The notes below the pieces were generated by a model. It made no database searches. It saw nothing but the letters and a program-made list of their open reading frames with translations, and was not told where the DNA came from. Of a DNA stretch of 64,000 bases, positions 1-9,800 are shown in pieces. Positions within the stretch are counted from its first letter, which is position 1, and every line of letters starts with the position of its first letter. The translations under genes and the position numbers were made by a program. The DNA comes from Lysobacter enzymogenes. Lineage in GTDB: Bacteria; Pseudomonadota; Gammaproteobacteria; Xanthomonadales; Xanthomonadaceae. The stretch lies in the NCBI RefSeq assembly GCF_900106525.1, contig NZ_FNOG01000002.1:659563-723562 (forward strand), read 5' to 3'.

Positions 1-1274
1 CTGCCCCAATGCGCGCCTTCGAAACGCGCGGCCAGCCGCGCCAGCGTCTGCGGCGGCTTGTCGAACGGCGCGGCCTGCATGAACACCGCGTCGCGGATCT
101 CGGCCGCGCGCGCCGGGTCGCCGCCGTCCTGCGCTTCGGCCCACACCAGCGTGGCCGGCGCGTCGGCGCGCCACTGCACTTCGCGCGGGCCGGTCGGCAC
201 GGCGTCGTTGCCGGTCGGCAGGCCGTCCACCAGCGGCAGGCGCGCGACTTCGTATTCGAAGCGGCCGCCGGCATCGAGCACCTCGACCCGGCGCGCGAAC
301 ATCGACGCCGGCACCAGGTACGAGAACGGCCGTTCCAGCCGCGTGGTCAGCACATGGCGGCCGTCGGGCGAGGCCGACACGCCCATGAACAGATCCGACG
401 CGCCGAACTTGGCGGTCTGGCCGGCCAGGTCCACCGTCGCCAGCTGCGTGCGCAGGTAATAGGCGAACAGGCGCGCGTCGCTCTCGTTGCGCAGCAGATC
501 CTGATACGTGCGGATCTGGCGCACGCCGCCACCGGCCTGGGTTTCCTGCACCGCCGGGCCGGCGGGCACGGCGACCGCGGACGGCGCCTCGCCCTGGCCT
601 TCGGGCTGCAGCCGCACCAGCAGGCGGCGGCTGTCGGGCATCCAGTCGTAGCCGCGGCCGACCACGGTGTTGAGGTTGGCGACGAGCTTGCGCGCGCGCC
701 GGGTTTCCAGTTCCACCAGCCACAGCTCGTTGGCGCCGCTGGCGGCGTCGACGCGGTTGAACGCGAGCCAGCGCTGGTCGGGCGACCACTGCAGCGTCGC
801 CAGCGACAGCGGCGAAGGTAGGCCGTCGATCTGCACGGTCTTGCCGCTGGCGATCTGCAGCAGCTCCAGGCCGCTGCCGAAGCTGAAGCGGCTGGCCGCG
901 CGCACGCGCGGGTGGATGCGCAGGCCGGCGAGCTTGAGCTCGGGTTGGGCGACCACATCGATGCCCGGCAGCGACGGCGTGCTCACCATCGCCATCAGGT
1001 CGCGGCGCGGGCTCAGCGCCAATTGCGGCCGGCGCGGCGCGTCGACGATGGCCTGCAGCGGCTTGGGCGGCAGTTGATAGCCCTCGCCCCAGGCGCTCGC
1101 GGCGGCGGCCGGCGCGGCGGCCGCGGCTTTGCCGGACGAGGCCGCCGGCGCGGCCTGCGCCGACAGGCTCAGCGCCAATGCGGCCGGCAGCAGCAGGCGC
1201 GCGATCAGCGCGACTTGCGGAGCGCGCGGCGGCGCGGGAAGGCGGCGGTCGGAACGGCGCGCGGGCGGCTTCAT
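1..1274 (-). CDS. S9-family serine peptidase, 5' part only
   Basis: The minus-strand frame starts at an ATG at 1274-1272 and stays open to the left edge, so the C-terminus with the catalytic domain lies outside the window. The protein begins with a basic stretch, a hydrophobic Ala/Leu-rich segment ending near SLSAQAAPA (likely signal peptide) and then [20 protein letters not shown], typical of secreted prolyl-oligopeptidase-like (S9) enzymes of Xanthomonadaceae. About 424 residues are visible. They correspond to the beta-propeller part, with repeated short strands such as [18 protein letters not shown] ribosome-binding site lies about nine bases upstream. Family assignment rests on the propeller and the opening motif; the Ser-Asp-His triad cannot be seen. 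Confidence 0.72.
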   Translation of the reverse strand, partial: MKPPARRSDRRLPAPPRAPQVALIARLLLPAALALSLSAQAAPAASSGKAAAAAPAAAASAWGEGYQLPPKPLQAIVDAPRRPQLALSPRRDLMAMVSTPSLPGIDVVAQPELKLAGLRIHPRVRAASRFSFGSGLELLQIASGKTVQIDGLPSPLSLATLQWSPDQRWLAFNRVDAASGANELWLVELETRRARKLVANLNTVVGRGYDWMPDSRRLLVRLQPEGQGEAPSAVAVPAGPAVQETQAGGGVRQIRTYQDLLRNESDARLFAYYLRTQLATVDLAGQTAKFGASDLFMGVSASPDGRHVLTTRLERPFSYLVPASMFARRVEVLDAGGRFEYEVARLPLVDGLPTGNDAVPTGPREVQWRADAPATLVWAEAQDGGDPARAAEIRDAVFMQAAPFDKPPQTLARLAARFEGAHWG

Positions 1275-1495
1275 GCAGATCGGTCCTCGGATGCGGAGAA
1301 ATACGGAGCGCAGCGCCGCGCGCCCGCCCGCCCGCGTCGCGGCCGGCGGCGATGCGCGGCCGCGCTCCCCGCCCCGAGCTTAGCCGGCCCGCGCGGCCGC
1401 GCGCCTATGCCGTTGGGGCTGGTTGGCAGGCCGCGTGTGTCGACGCGCATCGCACCCTGCGGCGGCCGCCGCGTTCAGTCTCGCGCTGCCCCGCC

Positions 1496-1525
1496 TTGGG
1501 GCCGCCGCGGGGGCCGCGATATACT
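1496..1525 (+). promoter_or_regulatory. Promoter of ahcY
   Basis: TTGGGG at 1496-1501 and TATACT at 1520-1525 are separated by 18 bases. They would place the transcript start near 1532, just before the riboswitch. The rest of the gap between the divergent S9 peptidase gene (start 1274) and ahcY (start 1674) is GC-rich and shows nothing else. Confidence 0.55.
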
Positions 1526-1537
1526 GCGCGCTCAGCC

Positions 1538-1607
1538 CGCCGAGGGGCGCTGCGACCGTGACGGACACGGCCAGGCTCGGCGAGGCGCAGGTCCCAACGG
1601 CGCCCGG
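1538..1607 (+). promoter_or_regulatory. SAH riboswitch
   Basis: The leader matches the S-adenosylhomocysteine riboswitch consensus: CCGAGGGGCGCTGCGACC at 1539-1556, a variable hairpin, CCAGGCTCGG at 1571-1580 closing the P1-like helix with CCGAG, and AACGGCGCCC at 1596-1605. GGGCGC (1545-1550) can pair with GCGCCC (1600-1605), the expected long-range pairing. In this family SAH binding turns expression on, which fits the downstream gene encoding the SAH-degrading enzyme. The element ends about 65 bases before the start codon. Confidence 0.9.
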
Positions 1608-1673
1608 TTTGAGTCTTCGCGACTCGCCGGACCCGGCATCCCGCCGGCTCCCCCCGCACTGGAGCTAATCCGA

Positions 1674-3104
<1,431 letters not shown>

Positions 3105-3136
3105 TCGGGTCGCCTTCGGGCGATAAGCTGTAAATG

Positions 3137-3167
3137 AAAACGGGCGCCTTCGGGCGCCCGTTTTTTT
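3137..3167 (+). terminator. Rho-independent terminator of ahcY
   Basis: An 8-bp GC stem, CGGGCGCC / GGCGCCCG, with loop TTCG is followed by seven T and preceded by AAAA. It lies 33 bases after the ahcY stop. Confidence 0.93.
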
Positions 3168-3333
3168 GTCTCGGAGTAATGCCGTTATGAAACAGCCAAC
3201 TGCGAGCGGCCGTCTTCGTCTCCACGCGCGACAGGAGCCGTATGTCGCCCCAGCGGCGCTCGCGCCGAGTTCCCCCACGCGTCGCGCCGCTTCCGCCGGG
3301 CGACTCGAATCCTGTCACCGCCTGCCTTAGGTT

Positions 3334-3753
3334 TTACTGCCATACAAAAAAGTTGCAAATAGCTTCGTCTTTGCTGCAGAGAAAGACCCAGTTCGTCGAA
3401 CCTGATGCATAGGAGCGCGGCTCATACCCATCGCCAAGCATCTTTTTCATGGAGGCACTGTCCGCTTCGACCTTAGACAGCGCCCCGTTGTACGGAGCCA
3501 GCCTAGACAAGAATGGAGCGTAATCTTGCTTACTGAAACTAAAGCTTCCGCGCCCAGCCGATATCTCAACCGATGTGGACACCTTTAGTTTGCGGGTAGA
3601 CGCCGGAAGCAAATCTGGCAGCCACCCCTTTTCAAACACCCGGCTCGCCCTTGCATCACCCACCGAGTTGTAGCTGTCACTTTTTTCCATACACCCTGAC
3701 AGCAGCGTTGCGGCAAGCAGAAAGCTCGCCCCTTTACTGATCAACTTACCCAT
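3334..3753 (-). CDS. Small lipoprotein, unknown function
   Basis: The 139-residue protein has a signal peptide ending in the lipobox LLSGC (Cys at about residue 21), so it is probably lipid-anchored. The mature part has no motif I recognise. The C-terminal segment contains two cysteines (VFLCSKDEAICNFF) that could form a disulfide. A GGACGAGG ribosome-binding site precedes the ATG at 3753. GC is clearly lower than in the flanking core genes, as in the whole rhs locus to the right. Position at the far end of the locus makes a role as immunity or accessory protein possible, but this is inference. Confidence 0.6.
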   Translation of the reverse strand: MGKLISKGASFLLAATLLSGCMEKSDSYNSVGDARASRVFEKGWLPDLLPASTRKLKVSTSVEISAGRGSFSFSKQDYAPFLSRLAPYNGALSKVEADSASMKKMLGDGYEPRSYASGSTNWVFLCSKDEAICNFFVWQ

Positions 3754-3764
3754 AGCCTCGTCCT

Positions 3765-3971
3765 TTACGGCAGGTATATCGGGTTTATACCTTTAACAAT
3801 GTATACCGAACATTGTTGCTGACAAGAGCCGCCATCAGACGCCGCGTTTCGGCCGTAAGCATTCGCAGCTTCATCCGCCAAACGATCCTCGCTATGCCAA
3901 TTCGTCATCTCTTGCAAGTTTTTACGAGCTTCGGCCACCGCACACGCGGCAAGTTCACCAGCTAAGCAGCG
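3765..3971 (-). pseudogene. Remnant open frame, possible Rhs-tip fragment
   Basis: A minus-strand frame of 68 codons between a TAG (3972-3974) and a TAA (3765-3767) has no convincing start. It reads as a protein-like, low-GC stretch with CAVAEARKNLQEMTNWHSED and a Cys-rich CQQQC before the stop. It sits between two small genes of the rhs locus and looks like the tail of a displaced toxin tip or other lost gene. I do not recognise the family. Confidence 0.3.
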
Positions 3972-4033
3972 CTACTGGCGACTCGCGAAGCCACGCCCAA
4001 GACAGACGTTCTCCATCGCCCGCCCGCGATTTA

Positions 4034-4426
4034 TCAGCAGGACTTGCCGGCCACTCCTACATGATTCTTAACGAAAGGTGGCCGTCTCCCAAGCGCCAAG
4101 CCGACCAACAATAGCAATGAAACCAATCCGATCAACTTGAACCCGAAAGGATATCGAATCAAGTCAAACGTAATACCCGCCAAAAAACACGATGAGAAAA
4201 ATTTGACCAGAGGCGCTGCAACTAGCCTCACTCGAACGCCGATGGCACTTCCAACGGCAAACAAGGCCAAGGGAAACGACACCAAAAAACCCGCCCCTAA
4301 AAAAATAAACGCACCCCCGTCGGACTGCAGCGCCCAGTTCGCAACGCCAAGCCCAAACGCAACCGAAAAGAAACCACAGGAAATAATCGAAAAAAGCGCC
4401 ACCGCAGCTAGAAATAACTTGATCAT
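4034..4426 (-). CDS. Small integral membrane protein, unknown
   Basis: The 130-residue hydrophobic protein has about four membrane segments (near residues 2-27, 36-60, 77-88 and 95-112) and a basic C-terminus. The start chosen is the ATG at 4426 (MIKLFLAAV); an in-frame GTG three codons earlier (4435) is an alternative. It is low in GC compared with the chromosome. Location among rhs-tip remnants suggests an orphan immunity protein for a membrane-active toxin, which is not proven by the sequence. Confidence 0.5.
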   Translation of the reverse strand: MIKLFLAAVALFSIISCGFFSVAFGLGVANWALQSDGGAFIFLGAGFLVSFPLALFAVGSAIGVRVRLVAAPLVKFFSSCFLAGITFDLIRYPFGFKLIGLVSLLLLVGLALGRRPPFVKNHVGVAGKSC

Positions 4427-4504
4427 GGCAGTCACTTAAAGATCAGGACTCTGCAAGACTATCCAATTGCCCTATGAGTAAGCAGGCGAAGTAACCAGCG
4501 CCGA

Positions 4505-5041
4505 TCAATCATAGCCAAGAGGAAACCAGATGCCCCGGCTGGTGATAACCCCCATGTTCGGCACTACATGAGACTGGTCCAATTCCGACAGCTTAACGTC
4601 CTCATGAAAGTTTAGAACAACGAAATCATTGCCATCAAATACCTTGCTTCGGAGCAACCCAATCGCGTCGCTATAATCATGCGCGGTCACTCCACACCCA
4701 ATATTAAGAGAAGTGGGCTGTGAAAACATCTCAAACTTAAACCAATAGCACTTCAACTCAGCCATCTTTCGCCTCGTTGGCTCGAATCTCATTACCGGCC
4801 CAATACTGAGATTTCCAACACCAGGAATAATTCCATGGCTTGGATCTATCCCAGGAGGCTTCGCCTCAAGCCCCTCGAAATGCCTGATGCTAGAGGGAAG
4901 CACAAAATAATCAATATCACTTCCGGCGCGTCTCGCACCTCTGGCTGCGCCGTCGACCTTGAACTGAGTCAGGCGGCAAGGTCGTTGTAGACGTACTGCT
5001 TGGCGGTACCTCCGACGCTGGTGGTGTTTTGCCGACGCCAT
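4505..5041 (-). CDS. Candidate orphan Rhs immunity or tip protein
   Basis: The open frame has 178 codons, but its first 35 or so are read out of frame through a decayed rhs-core piece (4945-5040). The real protein probably begins near YFVLPSSIRHFEGL; a GTG at 4903 would give 132 residues, and the true start is uncertain. The body is soluble, with CYWFKFEMF, GCGVTAHDYSDAIGLL and, near the end, HVVPNMGVITSRGIWFPLG. This layout resembles small conserved proteins often found behind rhs genes, but I cannot name the family. The rhs-core piece directly upstream places it as a displaced tip/immunity cassette. Confidence 0.5.
   Translation of the reverse strand: MASAKHHQRRRYRQAVRLQRPCRLTQFKVDGAARGARRAGSDIDYFVLPSSIRHFEGLEAKPPGIDPSHGIIPGVGNLSIGPVMRFEPTRRKMAELKCYWFKFEMFSQPTSLNIGCGVTAHDYSDAIGLLRSKVFDGNDFVVLNFHEDVKLSELDQSHVVPNMGVITSRGIWFPLGYD
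4945..5040 (-). repeat. Decayed rhs-core fragment (third copy)
   Basis: Read on the minus strand this gives NTTSVGGTAKQYVYNDLAA and then a stop, matching NTTSAGGTAKQYVYNDLGR of the intact Rhs protein encoded around 7834-7925. Small indels have broken the frame. The homology stops abruptly at 4945, where the next small gene begins, so it marks a recombination junction. Confidence 0.75.
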
Positions 5042-5103
5042 CCGCTCTGGGCCCCGGCCCCGATGATGCTCAATCGGGAGGCGTTAGTGCATCAATACTT
5101 TAT

Positions 5104-5577
5104 TTATCCAAGCAGTAGAGCCATAGCAATCACTAACACAAGTATTGAGCCAACCGAGTCCACCACTTTTTTTGATACAACCGATAAAACTGGCAATGCA
5201 ATCATCAGCGACTGCTGTATTTTCAACGCCCTTCTAAGCAGGTAGTCGACAGCCAACTGCTCCGTCGACTGCAACCCTTGTGAAGATGAAAGGATGAAGT
5301 AGCCGCCGAACACGCCCCATGACATCGCCAGCAAAAAAGCGAACGTAGCGAACACGCAAATAGTTCTTCCAAATCCAAAGCCCTTCGAATCTATCCAGCA
5401 GATCAATCTTGCCGCCACATAGCCCACCAACACGAGATAGGCAGATAGAGCTCCCGCCAGAAGCACAAAGAACTGGGATTTCACCTCTCCCAAAGGCCAT
5501 ATCGATACGACGATTGAAACGATCATCGCCAGCAGCGCTACAAGCCAACACCTGCCTTCACTCAAACGGAAGACCAT
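5104..5577 (-). CDS. Membrane protein, probable immunity to orphan Rhs tip
   Basis: The 157-residue protein has about four membrane segments (residues 10-28, 35-60, 70-95 and 120-155). Its ATG at 5577 overlaps the end of the orphan tip gene (stop at 5558) by 20 bases, the usual coupling of Rhs toxin tip and immunity gene. A membrane immunity protein would point to an envelope-acting toxin. The assignment is from position and topology only; there is no family signature. Confidence 0.55.
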   Translation of the reverse strand: MVFRLSEGRCWLVALLAMIVSIVVSIWPLGEVKSQFFVLLAGALSAYLVLVGYVAARLICWIDSKGFGFGRTICVFATFAFLLAMSWGVFGGYFILSSSQGLQSTEQLAVDYLLRRALKIQQSLMIALPVLSVVSKKVVDSVGSILVLVIAMALLLG

Positions 5578-5974
5578 TGGCCGACTCCGTGATCATAAGC
5601 CCAGCATCGTAACGAAGATTCGGATTGGATGCCTTCACCGCCGCCACATAGCTAACAAGCTGATCGGCAGAAATGGTATCTACTGGCGACCAACTTTCGA
5701 ATATTTTTTCGTAGATCTTCTTCGCCTCATCATCATATCCATCGCACATCCCTCGCTTGCTTGATTTTGTGCACGGGATTGAGCCAACCCCGGATGGATC
5801 GCCATCCAAATAATTCAGACCCCTGTCAAACTGCTTGGCGCCACCAGGCAAGGGACTCATCAGAAATGCCTTAAAGCCCCTTAACCTACCGCTCACCGGA
5901 CCATAGAATCTCACTAAGAATCGGACTTGCCCTCGAAACTCTCCGCCAAGAAATCTCCTAGCCCGGACATCCAT
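5558..5974 (-). CDS. Orphan Rhs C-terminal tip
   Basis: The 138-codon frame follows directly on PLGLMD, the end of the Rhs-core boundary motif, so it is the variable toxin tip of a second rhs copy. The core part upstream (5975-6562) carries a frameshift and two stops. The tip itself is intact and could be used by recombination into the full-length gene, or expressed from the internal ATG at 5974. It contains KQFDRGLNYLDGDPSGVGSI, a helical acidic stretch (DDEAKKIYEKIFESW) and two cysteines. The toxic activity cannot be told from the sequence. Confidence 0.55.
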   Translation of the reverse strand: MDVRARRFLGGEFRGQVRFLVRFYGPVSGRLRGFKAFLMSPLPGGAKQFDRGLNYLDGDPSGVGSIPCTKSSKRGMCDGYDDEAKKIYEKIFESWSPVDTISADQLVSYVAAVKASNPNLRYDAGLMITESANGLPFE

Positions 5975-6562
5975 CAGCCCCAGGGGATCAATAGTATTTA
6001 GCGGCTACGCATTAGCGTAGACAAAAGTATCAACCCCGCCATTCAGACCAATCGGATCACTTTTAATGTATCGACCAGCGGCCGAATCGCAGTCGCGAAA
6101 GTAGTTGTAGACCAACCCGCTGGCGGAATCGCATCGCCGCCCCGGGAGCCGCATATCGAACACGAACTTCGTGCTGTCGAGATCCGGATCTTCATTCGGC
6201 GGTGTGTTGCCGAACGCTTCGCTCTCGATGCTCCATGCTCACATCGCCTTGCTGCGGCTCGGGTCGACTACAATCCTCGGCGCGCCCAAATGATCAGGCT
6301 CAATGCAGTACGGCTTCTGTGTCGTCTCGGCTCCTTGAATTACGCCGACCGGCAAGTCGTCCATCCAAACGACAATGCAGCGCAGTGCCTGCATTGTCTT
6401 ACTCGCCCAGCCAACTGCCGTCTTAGGCGTACTACAAATGCCGGATGCTGGTTTCTTGTAAAGGCGTGCTTGCTGCCTCAGGCCGTTGTAGGCGTAGCTT
6501 TCATCTTCAGCGCACCATCGACCTTGAACTGGACCAAGCGATCCAATGTGAAGCGGCAACAC
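5975..6562 (-). pseudogene. Decayed rhs core (second copy)
   Basis: This minus-strand copy parallels the last part of the intact Rhs core (7340-7860). It keeps WMDDLPVGVIQG, EPDHLGAPRIVVDPSR, EAFGNTPPNEDPDLD and SDPIGLNGGVDTF. It is broken by a one-base insertion near 6495 (AAAGCTACGCC against AACTACGCC), an in-frame TGA at 6239-6241 and a TAG at 6005-6007. It connects to the orphan tip at 5558-5974. Such silent core-tip cassettes are known from Rhs and Cdi loci as reservoirs for tip switching. Confidence 0.85.
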
Positions 6563-6600
6563 GCATCAGCGCGCCGAATCCAACTACGTGCCTACCGCCC

Positions 6601-6852
6601 TCATAGGCGCCATACAATGCCGATTAAAGCAATAGACAGTATCTGGGACGAAATCACCAGCACAATCATATTTCTTCGAAAAATCGCTGCCGCAATCCCG
6701 CCGGCAACCAAACAACACGCCAGCGCCCCCATGGTAATCGCCAATAGGATATCGGCATTGATTTGGGAAGAAATCTTCAATGCCAGCGTGTAGCTCAACA
6801 GGACTACAAACGATGAAAACGAAGCCAATCCAAACCTTCTCAGATAAGTCAC
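6601..6852 (-). CDS. Small membrane protein, probable Rhs immunity
   Basis: The likely start is the GTG at 6852-6850, which shares one base with the rhs stop (TAGTG) and has GGGGGAG five bases upstream. This gives 83 residues (MTYLRRFGLASF...). A longer reading from the ATG at 6897 would overlap the rhs tip by 46 bases and lacks such a site. The protein has two or three membrane segments (about residues 8-28, 32-58 and 62-82). Strict coupling to the rhs gene and small membrane architecture support an immunity role. No family signature is recognised. Confidence 0.65.
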   Translation of the reverse strand: MTYLRRFGLASFSSFVVLLSYTLALKISSQINADILLAITMGALACCLVAGGIAAAIFRRNMIVLVISSQILSIALIGIVWRL

Positions 6853-9800
6853 TAGAGCTCCCCCGGATGCGCTTGATCCATCAGTGAATTGAACCAATTC
6901 CCCATGCCCGCCGACTCGGCATTATCGAGCATAGCGCCCGGTCGGTCATACAACTTGCGCATCTCTGCGTGCGATAGGTACATCGAGTTGAGGAATGCCT
7001 CGGCTTGTGCGCGGGTCAACTGCTGTCCTGGCTGATAGCCTGCACGTTCATATTCGTCCTTCAGCTTGCCATCCAACTGCCCGCACTCAAGATAGTCGCG
7101 AACAGGATGCAGTGGCCCAACCCCACTGGGCTTCATAGTTTTGATTGCAGTCTCAAGCTTATTGACACCTTTCCTAAGCATCCCACCCCAACCAGGAGCA
7201 TTCTTTATTGAGAACGGATTGAACTCCAAGGCATACCGCCACTCGTTCCCTCGTCCACCACCACGATTTACATACGCTCTAACTGTCAGAAGACCCGACG
7301 GATCAGAGAAAGAAAGCGGACTCCCTCCGGCGTAGCCATACGTATCGATCCCGCCCAACTGCCCAATGGGATCGCTTTGTAAATATCGACCTGTTGTTGG
7401 GTCATAGTCACGATAGTAGTTGTAGATCAGCCCGCTGACCGCATCGAACCGCTGCCCCGGGAACCGCATGTCGAACACGAACTTCGTGCCGTCGAGATCC
7501 GGATCTTCATTCGGCGGCGTGTTGCCGAACGCTTCGCTCTTGATGTTCCAGGTCCACACCGCTTTGTTGCGGGTGGGATCGACCACGATCCGCGGCGTAC
7601 CCAGATGATCAGGCTCGATGTAGTACAGCTTCTGCGTCGCGCCTGAGCCTTGGATCACGCCGACCGGCAGGTCGTCCATCCACACGACCTGCTGCAGAGC
7701 AGCGCCGGCGTTGTCGTACTCGCCTAGCCAATTGCCGGCCTCGTCATACAGCGCGTGCCGGATGCTGGTTTCGTTGTAGCGGCGCGCCTGCTGTCCCAAA
7801 CCGTTGTAGGCGTAGTTCATCTTCACCGCGCCGTCGACCTTGAACTGGCCCAGGCGGCCCAGGTCGTTGTAGACGTACTGTTTGGCAGTACCTCCGGCGC
7901 TGGTGGTATTGCCGGCGGCGTCGTAAGTACGGGCGATGCCGGCGACGCTTTGCAGGCGGTGGCTGGCGCTCGGGAACGTATAGCTCTGCGCCGCGCTCGC
8001 TCCGCTCTGGAAGCTGGTGCGGTTGCCGGTGGCGTCGTAACCGTAGGTTTCCAGCGGTGTCGCGGTCGGACCGTCCTGCGTCTGGGTCAGGCGGTCGAGC
8101 CGATCGTAGTGGTGGCGCGCCAGGATGGTCGATTGGTTCTCCGTGCTGAAGCGGCTGACGTTGCCGACCTCGTCGCGGGTCAGATGCAGCGACAGGCCAT
8201 CGGGCGCCGAGCCGACCAGACGCGAGACGTCGTAGTTGCGGTCGACGTTGCGCGTCATCGGCTGGCTGTTGCCGTACACCCAGCCAGCGAACGGGCCGTA
8301 AGCGGCATAGCCGACCGCGGTCAACAGGATCTCGCGGGTCGAGCCGGGGCGGGTCACGCCGATCTGGGTGATCCGGCCGTGGTTGCCGCGCACGTAGTCG
8401 GCCACGCTGCCATCGGGATAGGTCACCGACTTCAGGGCGCCTGCTGCCGTGTAGGCGTAGCGCAGCGTCAGCACCGGGCCGGTGGTGACCACGATCTTGC
8501 GGACCATGCGGCCGAAGCGGTCGTAGCAATAGCGCAAGGCGCCACCGGTGCCGACGGACTGGCTCAGCCGCCCCTTGGAGAAGGTCTCTCCGGTCGGGCA
8601 GCCGGACGCGACCGTGTCGTAGGTGTAGGTCGTGCCCAGCACGGCGGTGGGATAGGCCCGCTGGGTGAGGCGGCCCAATGCGTCGTAGCTGTACGTGGTG
8701 GCGATGCCGCGCGCATCGGTCCGCGTCTTGGTCTGGCCTGCTGCATCGTAGGTGTAGCCGGTCACGCCGGTGTCGGGGCTGGTCAGCTGGGTCAACTCGC
8801 CGAATCCGTTGCGCGCGTAGACCGTGGACAGGCCCTTGGGATCGATCACCTTGGTCACTTGATCGAGCGCGTCGTACTCGATCTTGGTTTCGGCGTTGAT
8901 CCGGCCGGTGCCGACGTCCTGCAAGGTTTTGACCAATCGCCCGAGCGGGTCGTAGTCCTGGTCGCTCACACGACCGAGCGCGTCGGTGGTCGTGTCCGGA
9001 TGGCCCTCGGCATCGTAGGTGTAGCCGGTCGCGTGGCTCAGGCCGTCCTTGTAGGTCTGCACCTGGCCCAGGACGTTGAAGACGCGCGACAGCGTCGCCT
9101 GCACGGTGCCGGCGCTGTTCTTGGTGTCTTCGACCTTGCGGTTGCCGGCCAGGTCCAGGGTGTACTGCACCGTCGCGCCGGAGCGGTCGGTCACGCCGGT
9201 CAGGCGCTGCGCGTTGTCGTAAGCGAAGGTCGTGAAGTTTCCGTCCGGAAGCGTGACCTGCTTGGTCAGGCCGGTGGGGAAATACTCGATCTTGGTGACC
9301 AGGTCGTCCGTCTCGACGGCGTTGTCGGTACCGCGCACCTTGCTGGCCGTCAGCCAGCCGCGGGTGTTGTACTCGGCGTCGGTGACCACGCCGTTGGGGT
9401 CGACCACCGACAACACCCGGCCCTGAGGGTCGTAGCCGGAGATTTCGGTGACCAGGCCCGCCGCATCGATGGTCTTGCGCAGGTCGCCCTTGCGGAAGGT
9501 GCACAGCGCCGGCGTGGTCGCGCAGGTGCTGTCGTCGCTGCTGTAATACTCGAAGCGAGTGATGTCGTTCACGTCTGTGCGCGGGCCATCCACCGACTTC
9601 AGCAGGCCCAGGAGTGGGCAGGCGCTGTTGGCGGCGGCGACATCGGCGGCTTCGCAGTAGGTGTAGGCGGTGGTGCGTGTCACATTGGCGGCGGTGTCGC
9701 GCACGGCCACGCTCAGCGGCTGCATGCGGGCGTTACGGGTGATGCGGGTTTCCCGGTTGCCGATGGCCGAGCGGATCAGGCGGTTGCTGGCGACATCGGT

